Below, in pieces: positions 51,439 to 60,737 of a stretch of DNA of 64,000 nt (the stretch's first letter is position 1; every line of letters starts with the position of its first letter). The position numbers were made by a program, and so were the translations under genes. This DNA comes from Lacrimispora sphenoides (lineage in GTDB: Bacteria; Bacillota; Clostridia; Lachnospirales; Lachnospiraceae). The DNA lies in the NCBI RefSeq assembly GCF_900105215.1, contig NZ_FOIP01000002.1, forward strand, positions 1,674,001 through 1,738,000, in the 5' to 3' direction. The notes beneath the pieces were generated by a model that made no database searches, was not told the origin of the DNA, and worked only from the letters and a program-made list of their open reading frames with translations.

Positions 51439-51857
51439 ATATCAGCGGATTAAAAGAAGGAATCGTATTAGACCACATTGAAGCCGGCAAAAGTCTGGAA
51501 ATCTATTATAACCTGGGTCTGGACAAGCTGGACTGCCAGGTCGCCATCATTAAGAATGCAAGAAGCAATAAGATGGGAAAAAAGGACATCATAAAAATTG
51601 AAGGCGGCTTAGACCACATTGATTTAGACATCCTGGGATATATTGACCATAACATTACGGTTAACATTATTAAGGATAACCTGATTGTGGAAAAGAAGAC
51701 CTTAAGCCTTCCTAATAAGATCACCAACGTGATACAATGCAAAAACCCCCGCTGCATTACCTCCATCGAGCAGGGGCTTCCTCATGTATTCTATCTTGCC
51801 GATGAGCAGAAAGAAGTTTACCGCTGTCGGTATTGCGAAGAAAAATATTCTAAATAA
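51432..51857 (+). CDS. pyrI: aspartate carbamoyltransferase regulatory subunit
   Basis: 141 residues. The N-terminal allosteric domain contains [19 protein letters not shown], and the C-terminal zinc domain has four Cys: CKNPRC (about 109-114) and CRYCEEKY. It binds nucleotides and tunes PyrB. Slightly shorter than E. coli PyrI (153). Overlaps pyrB and ends at a strong terminator. Confidence 0.95.
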   Translation: MLNISGLKEGIVLDHIEAGKSLEIYYNLGLDKLDCQVAIIKNARSNKMGKKDIIKIEGGLDHIDLDILGYIDHNITVNIIKDNLIVEKKTLSLPNKITNVIQCKNPRCITSIEQGLPHVFYLADEQKEVYRCRYCEEKYSK

Positions 51858-51860
51858 TTC

Positions 51861-51900
51861 AAAAACTGCCTTCCCGGAATATAAGGAAGGCAGTTTTTTA
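51861..51900 (+). terminator. terminator after pyrBI
   Basis: AAAACTGCCTTCC and GGAAGGCAGTTTT around a short loop, with T-run downstream. Confidence 0.88.
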
Positions 51901-51968
51901 TTCTTTCCATATGATCTGCTCTGATAAGGAACAGAGACATTACATACGTATCCACTTCTCTAAGTTTT

Positions 51969-52310
51969 GAGTAAGACGATAAGCCGGGTTATGTCATTGA
52001 ATGGCCATCTATCTAGGCCTGCCGTCGCCAGCAGGCTCAAGCGACCTACCCGGGAGCAGACGGGCCGCCTTATGCTCCCTGTTCGGTCTTGCTTCGGATG
52101 GGGTTTACATGGACCCCTCCTGTTACCAGAAGGGCGGTGGTCTCTTACACCACCTTTCCACCCTTACCGCATTAAGCGGCGGTATATTTCTGTTGCACTT
52201 TCCCTGGAGTCGCCTCCGCCAGACGTTATCTGGCATCCTGCCCTGTGAAGCCCGGACTTTCCTCACCTGCAGCCTTTCGGCTTTGCAGCTGCGGCCATTT
52301 GTCTTACTCA
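51969..52310 (-). ncRNA. rnpB: RNase P RNA, bacterial class A
   Basis: On the minus strand the gene begins GAGTAAGACAAATGGCC and ends TTATCGTCTTACTC, the two ends pairing as P1. Universal blocks are present: GAGGAAAGTCCGGGCT, ACAGAAATATACCGCC, GGTAAGGGTGGAAAGGTG, and AGACCGAACAGGG-type J/P segments with the 3' AACCCGGCTTAT. It is the catalytic RNA that trims tRNA 5' ends. Apparent reading frames on either strand here are chance. Confidence 0.96.
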
Positions 52311-52320
52311 AAACTATATT

Positions 52321-52397
52321 ATGAAAAACTGTTTTCATAATCGGATGGACGGTGCTAAAAAACAGCACCTTTTATGAGAAGCGAAAAAGACAGCTTC
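52321..52397 (-). repeat. three consecutive hairpins between the uridine-kinase-like gene and rnpB
   Basis: Inverted repeats at 52321-52338 (ATGAAAA/TTTTCAT), 52351-52369 (GGTGCT/AGCACC) and about 52371-52393 (TTATGAGAAGC/GCTTCTCATAA). The last can end the upstream transcript; the first lies in the rnpB promoter region (TATAGT just before the gene). Confidence 0.55.
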
Positions 52398-52453
52398 TCA
52401 TAAGCTATACTAACATATCATACATTTCTTAATTTGTAAAGCTACTTTCCGGT

Positions 52454-54115
52454 TTAAACCTTAAAACAGCTTCCTCCTATAAATTCTCTGACAATGGAAT
52501 TGCGTGGGATATCCTCACAATTAACCCCAAGAAAATAATCCAGGAATTTTAGCAGGCGCTTTGCTTCCATATATTCCGGGGATTCTCTGGGAATGCCAAA
52601 TAACAGCGGTTCTGCATACTGCTTCAGCACAGCCAGTTCATAGACCGTAGCCGAGTTGAACATCATATCCGCAGATTCCTGGAAGGGGAAAATATACTCT
52701 TCCTCTCCTGCTCTCACCGCCGGCCACATGCGTATGGTGTCCTGCGCGGAAGCGCCCCTTGTCCTGGCATCCCGTACCATCCGCCTGATCAGGCGGCAAT
52801 CGGTTGTTGGAATCCGGTTGTGTTCATCAATATTCAACTGAGTCAGTGCACTTACATATACACGGAATTTACTGTCCTTTGGCAGGGTATAGGAGAGCCT
52901 GTCATTTAAGCAATGGATCCCTTCGATAACCAGGATATCGTCTTTTCCCAGTTTAAGATAATCACCTCGGTACTCCCTGACCCCTGTTTTAAATTGGTAC
53001 CGCGGCATTTCCACTGTTTCTCCGGCCAGAAGAGCCGTCATGTCTTTATTAAACTGTTCAATATCCAGACTTTCTAAAACCTCATAATTGTAGCTTCCGT
53101 CCGGATTTTTCGGACTGTCTACCCGATTGACAAAATAATCGTCCACGGCAATGGGATGAGGGATCATTCCCTGAGCCTTTAGCTGAACGGACAGCCGGTG
53201 GGAAAAGGTGGTTTTTCCGGATGAGGACGGTCCGGCGATCATTACAAATTTTTTGCTCCTGTCAGCGCCAATTCGTTCCGCGATCTCAGCAATTTTCTTT
53301 TCCTGTAAGGCCTCCTGAATTAAAATCAGTTCATTGATATTACCCGATGCAATCTCTTCATTCAGAGCGCCTACATGGGATACATTCAACCGTTCCCCCC
53401 ATTTTACACTCTCCTTCAGCACACGGAACAGCTTCTTCTTCTTTTCCGGCTCGAATACAGGCACTTCTTTGGGGTTTTCCTTCTGGGGCAGCATGAGCAT
53501 AAAGCCGTCATCATGTAATATCAGGTCAAAATACTTAACATATCCGGTATTCTGTACCATGTATCCATAATAATAGTCTTCAAAGCCGCCTATGCTGTAG
53601 ATATTGACACGGGAAACCCGGCGGTAGCGAAACAGTCTTTCTTTGTCATACATCCGGTGCTTGTGAAATAAATCAATGGCATCGTCCGTGTTTACGCTCC
53701 GTTTCATAATCGGGATTTTTTGGCTCACATACTCCTGCATGCGGGCTTTTACCCGGGAAAGCAGTTCCTCAGTCAGTCCAATCTTTCCGTGAGCCTCTAT
53801 ATAATAGCCTTTTCCAAGAGAAAAATCCACAGTCACTTTTTCAATATTTTCTGCGCCAGCCACATCGTAAAAGGCTTTCATCATAACAAATATTGCGCTT
53901 CTGTGATAAGTCTGGATTCCGGGCTGATCCTTCCCTGTAAAGAAACGAAGGCTGCAGTCGAACTGGACTGTTTTATGGAGCTCACTTAATTTTCCGTTTA
54001 TGCTTACCAGTAAGATATCATTTTCATATTGGGGCTGATATTCTTTTGCAATCTCTTGATAAGACGTTCCAATTGGGTATTGCTTTTCTACACCGTTTAT
54101 AGTAACAACTGCCAT
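52454..54115 (-). CDS. TGS/SAD-uridine kinase-like nucleoside kinase
   Basis: 553 residues with fused parts: TGS domain (1-60), a region like the threonyl-tRNA synthetase second additional domain (about 65-230), then a PRK/uridine kinase domain (about 290-500) with P-loop GPSSSGKTTF, substrate segment VDDYFVNR and LVIEGIHCLN. The kinase part probably phosphorylates a nucleoside; the role of the tRNA-synthetase-like front is unknown. The fusion is common in clostridia. AAGGAGG precedes ATG 54115. Eleven bases after nif3, in one transcript. Confidence 0.88.
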   Translation of the reverse strand: MAVVTINGVEKQYPIGTSYQEIAKEYQPQYENDILLVSINGKLSELHKTVQFDCSLRFFTGKDQPGIQTYHRSAIFVMMKAFYDVAGAENIEKVTVDFSLGKGYYIEAHGKIGLTEELLSRVKARMQEYVSQKIPIMKRSVNTDDAIDLFHKHRMYDKERLFRYRRVSRVNIYSIGGFEDYYYGYMVQNTGYVKYFDLILHDDGFMLMLPQKENPKEVPVFEPEKKKKLFRVLKESVKWGERLNVSHVGALNEEIASGNINELILIQEALQEKKIAEIAERIGADRSKKFVMIAGPSSSGKTTFSHRLSVQLKAQGMIPHPIAVDDYFVNRVDSPKNPDGSYNYEVLESLDIEQFNKDMTALLAGETVEMPRYQFKTGVREYRGDYLKLGKDDILVIEGIHCLNDRLSYTLPKDSKFRVYVSALTQLNIDEHNRIPTTDCRLIRRMVRDARTRGASAQDTIRMWPAVRAGEEEYIFPFQESADMMFNSATVYELAVLKQYAEPLLFGIPRESPEYMEAKRLLKFLDYFLGVNCEDIPRNSIVREFIGGSCFKV

Positions 54116-54126
54116 TCGCTTCCTCC

Positions 54127-54948
54127 TTATATGAATGTTTCAGGAAATTCTACTTCCGCCTTGCAGATTTCTAAGTCCTCCCCTACTTCTTTCTCCAGAT
54201 ACTCTTCCAGAAAGTCCAAAAACAGATATTCCAGGCCGTAATGGCCGGCATCAATGACAGCCATATGGTTTGCAGCGGCATCAATCCCACTGTGGTGGCC
54301 GATATCGCCTGTTATAAAGACTTTCACACCTGCAGCCAGAGCCGGTTTGATCATACTTCCTCCGGATCCAGGACTTATGCCTACAAAACGTACGGCCGCT
54401 CCTGGTGCTGCCTCTCCATAAACAGTGACAAAGGGAAGATGAAACCGCTCCTTCACAAGAACAGCGATCTCCTTTACTGTCATCTCTTCCTTAAGATACC
54501 CCGTTTTCCCGATTCCATATACCATTTCCCTGGAACCTTCCGTTGTTTCTTTAAGCATCACGCCTTCTTTATCCAGCACGTTTAAATCTGTAAGCCCAAG
54601 CTTTTGTGCGGCCGCATCAGCCATACAGCCAGGAGCGGCATCAAAGTTTGTATGCATGGCATAATAAGAGATGTCATTGCGAATCAGGCTTATAATACGT
54701 CTGGATATAAAATCCTTATCATTAATTCTATTCAAAGGCTTGAAAATAAGGGGATGATGGGTAATCAATAAATCCGCTCCCCACCGGACAGCATTTTCCA
54801 CCACCTCGTCAGTAGCATCTAAGGCAATAAAAACCTTTTTTACTTCTTTATCACTACGGCCTGCTAAAAGGCCCACATTATCCCAATCACAGGCACAAAC
54901 TGGCGGCGCCAGCTGTTCCAGTTTTTCTATGAGTTTATCGCACTGCAT
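54127..54948 (-). CDS. Nif3-like dinuclear metal centre protein
   Basis: 273 residues, with CDWDNVGLLAGR, the two His of LLITHHPLIFK (about 61-71), YAMHTNFDAAPGCM and the C-terminal GDIGHHSGIDAA and AGHYGLE motifs, all metal ligands of the family. Biochemical role is unsettled (annotated as GTP cyclohydrolase I type 2 or YqfO). In Firmicutes it regularly follows trmK, as here, with a 14-bp overlap. Confidence 0.92.
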   Translation of the reverse strand: MQCDKLIEKLEQLAPPVCACDWDNVGLLAGRSDKEVKKVFIALDATDEVVENAVRWGADLLITHHPLIFKPLNRINDKDFISRRIISLIRNDISYYAMHTNFDAAPGCMADAAAQKLGLTDLNVLDKEGVMLKETTEGSREMVYGIGKTGYLKEEMTVKEIAVLVKERFHLPFVTVYGEAAPGAAVRFVGISPGSGGSMIKPALAAGVKVFITGDIGHHSGIDAAANHMAVIDAGHYGLEYLFLDFLEEYLEKEVGEDLEICKAEVEFPETFI

Positions 54949-55636
54949 CCTGTGCCTCCTTGTTATAGGCTAGTTCCAGCTTCAGCTCTTCCATTCTTCT
55001 GACCGCTGCCTCCGTCTGGCTCCCGGAAAGCCCTCTCATGATCTGCTCCAGCTGCTCTTCTTCCTTTATTAAATATTCTTTTAAAACAGGATCTTTGGAT
55101 TCCAGCAGGCTCCTTCCATAGCGGTAGGAAATCTCGCGTTCATCTTTATCGCCTGTTTTTATCTTTCTGCTGATTCCCATTACGGAATAGAACTTTCCTT
55201 CTTCTTTTATCATAGTCTCCCGCTCAATAAAAAATTCCTGTTCTTCCAGGAATCTGCGCACCTTGTCCAGTTCTGAGTGAGGGGATAGGACCCAGTAGGA
55301 AATGCCTTCCCATAAATCACGGCCTTCCTCAAGTATATGTATGATCAGCTCACCGCCCATGCCAGCTATGACCACACAGTCTGCTTCGTTCTGCTCTAAT
55401 TTTAAAAGTCCGTCGCTTAAACGGACTTCCACATGAGTTTGCAGACCTGCCTCCTGGATATGGGCCTGGGCCCTTAACAAGGGGCCCTTCCGCACATCCA
55501 TGGCAATGGCATATTTTGCTTTTCCTTCCTGTACCAGATGGATAGGAATATAACCATGATCCGTTCCAATATCTGCAATTCTGCTTCCTTCCGGAACAAA
55601 GGAAGCGATCGTTTCCAAACGCCTTGATAACTTCAT
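54935..55636 (-). CDS. trmK: tRNA (adenine22-N1)-methyltransferase
   Basis: 233 residues, Rossmann methyltransferase: ADIGTDHGYIPIHL (SAM motif I, about 20-33), VIAGMGGELI (about 88-97) and WVLSPHSELDKVRRFL. The C-terminal helical region matches TrmK. It methylates A22 in tRNA. Located between rpoD and nif3, the standard Firmicute order. Confidence 0.92.
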   Translation of the reverse strand: MKLSRRLETIASFVPEGSRIADIGTDHGYIPIHLVQEGKAKYAIAMDVRKGPLLRAQAHIQEAGLQTHVEVRLSDGLLKLEQNEADCVVIAGMGGELIIHILEEGRDLWEGISYWVLSPHSELDKVRRFLEEQEFFIERETMIKEEGKFYSVMGISRKIKTGDKDEREISYRYGRSLLESKDPVLKEYLIKEEEQLEQIMRGLSGSQTEAAVRRMEELKLELAYNKEAQDAVR

Positions 55637-55657
55637 CTTAAACTCCGTCTTGTATCT

Positions 55658-56863
55658 TTAATCATCCAGATAGTCCTTAAGCTTCTTGCTTCTGCTGGGA
55701 TGGCGCAGTTTACGCAATGCTTTTGCCTCTATCTGACGAATCCGTTCTCTCGTAACATTAAATTCTTTCCCTACCTCTTCTAAGGTTCTGGGCCGCCCGT
55801 CATCAAGTCCGAAACGCAGCTTTAAGACCTTTTGCTCCCGTTCGGTCAGGGTGTCAAGCACCTCCATTAACTGTTCATGGAGCATGGTAAATGTGGCGGC
55901 ATCGGCCGGAACTGCAACTTGCTCATCCTGAATAAAATCTCCAAGATGGCTGTCCTCTTCCTCTCCGATAGGTGTCTCTAGGGATACAGGTTCCTGGGAT
56001 ACCTTCATGATTTCTCTGACCCGGTCAACCTGCATATCTGCTCTGGCTGCTATTTCCTCCGGCACCGGCTCTCTGCCCAGCTCCTGTAAAAGCTGTCTGG
56101 ACACACGAACCAGGCGGTTGATGGTCTCCACCATATGAACCGGAATCCGGATGGTACGGGCCTGGTCCGCTATGGCGCGGGTGATGGCCTGTCTGATCCA
56201 CCAGGTCGCATAGGTGCTGAACTTATAACCTTTCCGGTAATCAAACTTTTCCACAGCCTTAATAAGTCCTAAGTTTCCTTCCTGAATCAGATCTAAAAAC
56301 TGCATTCCCCGCCCGACATAGCGCTTGGCAATGCTGACCACTAGACGCAGATTGGCCTCTGTCAGCCTCTGCTTTGCATCATCATCTCCCAGCTCAATTC
56401 TTTTGGCGAGCTCAATTTCATCTTCACTGGAAAGAAGAGGTACCTTGCCGATCTCCTTCAAATACATGCGGACCGGATCTTCCACACTGATACCTTCCGG
56501 AACGGATAAATCAATACTTTCCATATCGATTTCTTCTTCATCCTCGATATCTTCTTCTATGAACAGATCCTCATCAAGATCCAGTTCCTCACCGCCGATT
56601 TGAAGTACATCTACCTTATTGCTTTCCAGAAAATCATAAATCTGATCCAGCTTATCCGAGTCTAAGTTCTCTCCCACAAAAAAATCCAGAACCTCCTGGT
56701 TTTCCAGCACATTCCGTTTCTTTTTTGCAAGGAGAAGAAGCTGATTTAATTTTTCCTCAAATGCAGCGGCTGACTCCAAAGCCTTAAGCTCTGCAGCCTG
56801 TTCCTCTTCCGTTTTTTTTGACCCCACCATTTTATCTGCTGCCTTCTTCACATTATCGTCCAT
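55658..56863 (-). CDS. rpoD: RNA polymerase major sigma factor
   Basis: 401 residues. Region 1.1-like acidic N-terminus, region 1.2 ([16 protein letters not shown]), 2.x ([57 protein letters not shown]), 3 and 4.2 ([23 protein letters not shown]). It recognises the TTGACA/TATAAT promoters seen through the window. Start ATG 56863 after AAGGATGG; an earlier in-frame ATG at 56881 overlaps the spacer to dnaG. Confidence 0.97.
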   Translation of the reverse strand: MDDNVKKAADKMVGSKKTEEEQAAELKALESAAAFEEKLNQLLLLAKKKRNVLENQEVLDFFVGENLDSDKLDQIYDFLESNKVDVLQIGGEELDLDEDLFIEEDIEDEEEIDMESIDLSVPEGISVEDPVRMYLKEIGKVPLLSSEDEIELAKRIELGDDDAKQRLTEANLRLVVSIAKRYVGRGMQFLDLIQEGNLGLIKAVEKFDYRKGYKFSTYATWWIRQAITRAIADQARTIRIPVHMVETINRLVRVSRQLLQELGREPVPEEIAARADMQVDRVREIMKVSQEPVSLETPIGEEEDSHLGDFIQDEQVAVPADAATFTMLHEQLMEVLDTLTEREQKVLKLRFGLDDGRPRTLEEVGKEFNVTRERIRQIEAKALRKLRHPSRSKKLKDYLDD

Positions 56864-56902
56864 GTTCTTCCATCCTTCCACAGCCTGCCTATAGTGTACA
56901 CC

Positions 56903-58672
56903 CTAATCCAGCGAAATATGCAAATCCTTTAACGCAGCCTGTTCCTTTATAATATTCTGCAGTTCCAAAATCCCCGCTGCATGACGGCTGGCATAATCCA
57001 GACTGTTTTTTTTCACTTTCATAATTGTTTCCGAAAACGCCTTTTTTTGCTCTTCATTATCTAGGGACTCTTTTAAGCTCGCATGAAAAAGACCTGCGAC
57101 TGCCCGGTATTGACCTTCATCATGAATGAAATGATTTAAGATCTCGGCCGGATTCAATGTTCCGGCAGCGTGTCCGTCAAAAACCATCCGTGCCACCTTG
57201 TGATACAGTTCTTCTATAAAATCATCAGGAGTAACAACTCCTTCAATCTTATCAAATAATAATGGATTTTCAATGAGCCAGGTGAGAAGCAGCCTTTGGG
57301 ACTGCTTTACACCGTCTTCCTTTTCCTTTTTCCTCTTGTTTTTTAAGTTTCCCTCTTCTTCCCTCTGAGCAGAAACTGATGGTCCAAGAGAAGCGCCCAG
57401 GCGGTTGACCAGACGTTTTAAATCATCATAATTGATAAAATATTCCCTGGATACCGCCTCCAAATAATTCTCACGTTCCAGGGCTTCCGGGAATTCCAGA
57501 AGTTTCCTGGCTACCTGATTATAAAATTCTGTTTTCTGCTCCGGATCATCCATTTTATAATTCTTTTTCAGCACATCAATTTCAAACAGGAAGCTGTTGC
57601 GGGCCTCATCGATCCGTTTACGGAATTCTTCTGCCCCCTGATTCTTTATGAACTCATCCGGATCTTTATATGGCTGCATGTTAAGCACACGGATGGAGAT
57701 TCCCGCTTCCTTAAGAATGGGAATGGCACGGAGGGCAGCCTTAACGCCAGCGCCGTCGCTGTCATAGGTGAGAACCACTTTATCCGTATACCGTTTTAAA
57801 AGCTGGGCATGCTGGGTGGTAAATGCCGTTCCCAGAGAAGCCACCGCATTGGTAAAACCGGCCTGGTGCATCGCGATCACATCCATGTAGCCCTCGCAGA
57901 TTAATATGTACTTTTCCCGTGAAAGCCTGGCATAATTAAGACCATATAAATTCCGGCTTTTGTCAAAAAGCTTTGTCTCCGGCGAGTTTAAATACTTTGG
58001 TTCCCCGGCTCCCATGACCCTGCCACCGAAACCAATGACCCGGTTGTTCACATCCATAATAGGAAACATGACCCGGTTCCAAAACTTATCATAGGTCCCC
58101 CGCTCCTCTATGGTCACCAGTCCGGTCTGCTTTAACAGACTATCGTCATATCCCTTGCCCTTTAAATACCGGTAAAGATCATCGCTGGTCTTATTTGAGT
58201 AGCCAAGCCCGAACCTTGTGATGGTCTCGTCACTTAGCTGCCTGTCCCTTAAATAGCGGTAGCCGGTATCACCCTGAGGCTTTTTAAGCTGGTAATAAAA
58301 GTAGCTGGCGGCCAGCTTATTGATTTCCAAAAGAGTGGACCTAAGATCTTCCTGCTCTCTTGCTTCCTTGCTGTACTCTGCCACAGGAAGCTTCACGCCT
58401 GAACGGTCTGCCAGAACTTTTAAGGCCTCAGAGAAGGAATAGTTTTCATATTCCATGATAAACGTCAGTACATTTCCGCCTGCACCGCAGCCAAAGCAGT
58501 AGTACATCTGTTTAGCGGGAGATACGGAAAAGGAAGGGGACTTTTCATTGTGAAAAGGACAGAGACCAAAATAATTGCTTCCCTTCTTCTGCAGCTTGAC
58601 GTATCCCGAGATCACATCCACGATGTCATTCTTCATCCGGACCTCTTCAATTACTTCTTCCGAATATCGCAT
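56903..58672 (-). CDS. dnaG: DNA primase
   Basis: 589 residues: zinc finger C-x2-H...C-x2-C (CPFHNEKSPSF, YYCFGCGAGGN, about 38-66), Toprim domain (ILICEGYMDVIAMHQAGF, TYDSDGAGVKAA, about 255-330) and a C-terminal DnaB-interaction region. It makes RNA primers for DNA replication. Lies between dgt and rpoD in the macromolecular-synthesis cluster. Confidence 0.97.
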   Translation of the reverse strand: MRYSEEVIEEVRMKNDIVDVISGYVKLQKKGSNYFGLCPFHNEKSPSFSVSPAKQMYYCFGCGAGGNVLTFIMEYENYSFSEALKVLADRSGVKLPVAEYSKEAREQEDLRSTLLEINKLAASYFYYQLKKPQGDTGYRYLRDRQLSDETITRFGLGYSNKTSDDLYRYLKGKGYDDSLLKQTGLVTIEERGTYDKFWNRVMFPIMDVNNRVIGFGGRVMGAGEPKYLNSPETKLFDKSRNLYGLNYARLSREKYILICEGYMDVIAMHQAGFTNAVASLGTAFTTQHAQLLKRYTDKVVLTYDSDGAGVKAALRAIPILKEAGISIRVLNMQPYKDPDEFIKNQGAEEFRKRIDEARNSFLFEIDVLKKNYKMDDPEQKTEFYNQVARKLLEFPEALERENYLEAVSREYFINYDDLKRLVNRLGASLGPSVSAQREEEGNLKNKRKKEKEDGVKQSQRLLLTWLIENPLLFDKIEGVVTPDDFIEELYHKVARMVFDGHAAGTLNPAEILNHFIHDEGQYRAVAGLFHASLKESLDNEEQKKAFSETIMKVKKNSLDYASRHAAGILELQNIIKEQAALKDLHISLD

Positions 58673-58713
58673 GAAGCTTCATTTCTCCTTTCTCCTTTTC
58701 AGTTTCATTTGCT

Positions 58714-59724
58714 TTAAACCATTTTCCAGGCTTTTGGGACAAACAGCTCTTCAAATTTATCAATCGCAAATCTGTCACTCATGCCTGCAATGTAATCGCA
58801 GACCGCCTGTTCCCGGCTTTCTTCCCCTTCCTCCATTAAGGTGCGGTATTCCTCCGCAAGCTTGTCCGGGTGTTCCATATAGTAATTAAAAAGCATGACG
58901 ATGAGATGCTGTGCTTTCCCTTCTTCTGCTTTTGGGATATCACTTTTATAAACGTTTTCAAACATCCAGGTGCGCAGCCCCTGCATGGCCTTCTCCATAT
59001 CGGGAGACATTATGATCTCCGGCTTTCCATAGCTGTTGCGGATAATATCATGGATCAGATTGTTAAGTCTTTCACGAACGCTGTGACCCAAGACGCCCGT
59101 ATAGCACTCCGGCAGATCCTCCTCCACAAACATCTTTGCCCTGATGGCATCGTCAATGTCATGGTTGATATAGGCAATCTTATCCGACAGGCGGACAATG
59201 CCCCCTTCTAATGTGGAAGGGTGACCGCTGGTGCGGTGATTTAAGATTCCATCCCGGACCTCCCAGGTAAGGTTTAAGCCCATGCCATCCTTTTCCAAAA
59301 CCTCTACTACCCGTACACTTTGCTTATAATGGGCAAAGCCCTGGGAGCAGATCTTATTCAAAATTGCCTCCCCGGAATGGCCGAATGGGGTATGGCCCAG
59401 ATCATGAGCCAAAGCTATGGCCTCGGTTAAGTCTTCGTTCATGCGCAAAGATTTTGCTATGGTTCTGGCTATCTGGGATACTTCCAGGGTATGAGTCAGT
59501 CTGGTTCTGTAGTGATCCCCTTCCGGGGCCAGAAAAACCTGGGTTTTATGTTTCAGCCTGCGAAATGCCTTGCAGTGAATGATCCGGTCCCGGTCCCGTT
59601 GGTAGGCAGTCCGGATATCACAAGCGTCCTCTTCCCGCTCTCTTCCTTTACTGTTCTTACTGAAAGCGGCATAAGGACTTAAATATGCTTCCTCCCATTG
59701 TTCAGTGGATTCCCTGATATTCAT
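58714..59724 (-). CDS. dgt: deoxyguanosinetriphosphate triphosphohydrolase-like HD protein
   Basis: 336 residues. HD-domain metal ligands: RLTHTLEVSQIAR (H), LAHDLGHTPFGHSGE (HD), and NHDIDDAIRAK (D). It removes triphosphate from dNTPs. Length fits the short Firmicute dGTPase. ATG 59724 has AAGGATG upstream; the frame from 59745 has no site. First gene of the dgt-dnaG-rpoD-trmK-nif3-kinase run. Confidence 0.93.
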   Translation of the reverse strand: MNIRESTEQWEEAYLSPYAAFSKNSKGREREEDACDIRTAYQRDRDRIIHCKAFRRLKHKTQVFLAPEGDHYRTRLTHTLEVSQIARTIAKSLRMNEDLTEAIALAHDLGHTPFGHSGEAILNKICSQGFAHYKQSVRVVEVLEKDGMGLNLTWEVRDGILNHRTSGHPSTLEGGIVRLSDKIAYINHDIDDAIRAKMFVEEDLPECYTGVLGHSVRERLNNLIHDIIRNSYGKPEIIMSPDMEKAMQGLRTWMFENVYKSDIPKAEEGKAQHLIVMLFNYYMEHPDKLAEEYRTLMEEGEESREQAVCDYIAGMSDRFAIDKFEELFVPKAWKMV

Positions 59725-59812
59725 ACAATCACATCCTTCGCCCAAAGTTATGGTACATTATATCATATTTTCAGTAATTATAACACCCTATATTAAAATA
59801 ATTGCATTTCCG

Positions 59813-60643
59813 TCATCTGCCTGCATCCAGGTGTTTCCTGTATTCACTGGGAAGACAGCCATACCGCTTCCTAAATGCTTTGGAAAAGGCCCTGCTGTCC
59901 GGAAATCCATGCTTCATGGCGATCTCACCGATCTCACCGCCGGTCCCTACGAGTTCCCGGACCGCATACTTGACACGCAGGTCAATAAGATAGGTACGGT
60001 AATTGACCTGCGCATATTTTTGAAAGATTCTGGACAGGTAGGTAGGACTGAAGCCAAATCGCCCTGCCACCTCGTCAAGCTTTAAGTCCTGGTCATAATT
60101 TTCTCTCATATACTGAGTCACTTTTGACAGCTTGTCGAGCTGCTTTTTCTGGCGGATGACCTCCTTATCCATGGTCTCCGCCTTAAATTCCGTAACCAAA
60201 AGATACAGAAGTTCATAGAACAGGCTTTTTACCTTCAGGCTATAACCATATTCCTGTTCCTCATATATGGAAAACATGGAAATCACCAGCTGCGTCAGTC
60301 TCTTATTTTGGACCTCATCCTTTTTCTCAAAATTCACATAATTTTCTTCTCCCATATACTCCTCAAAGGTTTCCGCCGGTATTTGAAGAACTATGGTGAT
60401 ATTAGGATTTGGGCATTCAATGGAATGGACTTCATTAGAATTAACCAGCACAAAATCCTGTTTTTCAAGGGATAGGTGGCTGTTGTTGATATAAAAATCA
60501 ATCCTGCCTTCCTGAACCAGAAAAATCTCAACGGAATGGTGCCAGTGTTTCGTGACCTTGTAATTTCCATCTCTCCCCTCAAAAATAAACAGCCGGAAAG
60601 GCAAATCATCATTGGGAATGACCAGTTCATGCCTGACTTCCAT
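59813..60643 (-). CDS. AraC-family transcriptional regulator
   Basis: 276 residues: N-terminal cupin (HWHHSVEIFLVQEGRIDFYI, about 30-50) for ligand sensing, and a C-terminal pair of helix-turn-helix motifs (LDEVAGRFGFSPTYLSRIFQ and IGEIAMKHGFPDSRAFSKAFRKRYG). Probably senses a sugar-like ligand and activates an operon located elsewhere; the neighbours do not show its target. ATG 60643 follows GGGAGG. Confidence 0.9.
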   Translation of the reverse strand: MEVRHELVIPNDDLPFRLFIFEGRDGNYKVTKHWHHSVEIFLVQEGRIDFYINNSHLSLEKQDFVLVNSNEVHSIECPNPNITIVLQIPAETFEEYMGEENYVNFEKKDEVQNKRLTQLVISMFSIYEEQEYGYSLKVKSLFYELLYLLVTEFKAETMDKEVIRQKKQLDKLSKVTQYMRENYDQDLKLDEVAGRFGFSPTYLSRIFQKYAQVNYRTYLIDLRVKYAVRELVGTGGEIGEIAMKHGFPDSRAFSKAFRKRYGCLPSEYRKHLDAGR

Positions 60644-60737
60644 TTCACACCTCCCCAAAAGTACTGATTCTATTATAAATCATTTTGTATATTTTTCCAA
60701 TGGCTTTTCATCTTCCTGTCAGGGCGTTCTTCCCATG

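Noticed and set aside
51967..52368. Several open frames overlapping rnpB
   Set aside because: They lie in the conserved RNase P RNA and have no ribosome sites.
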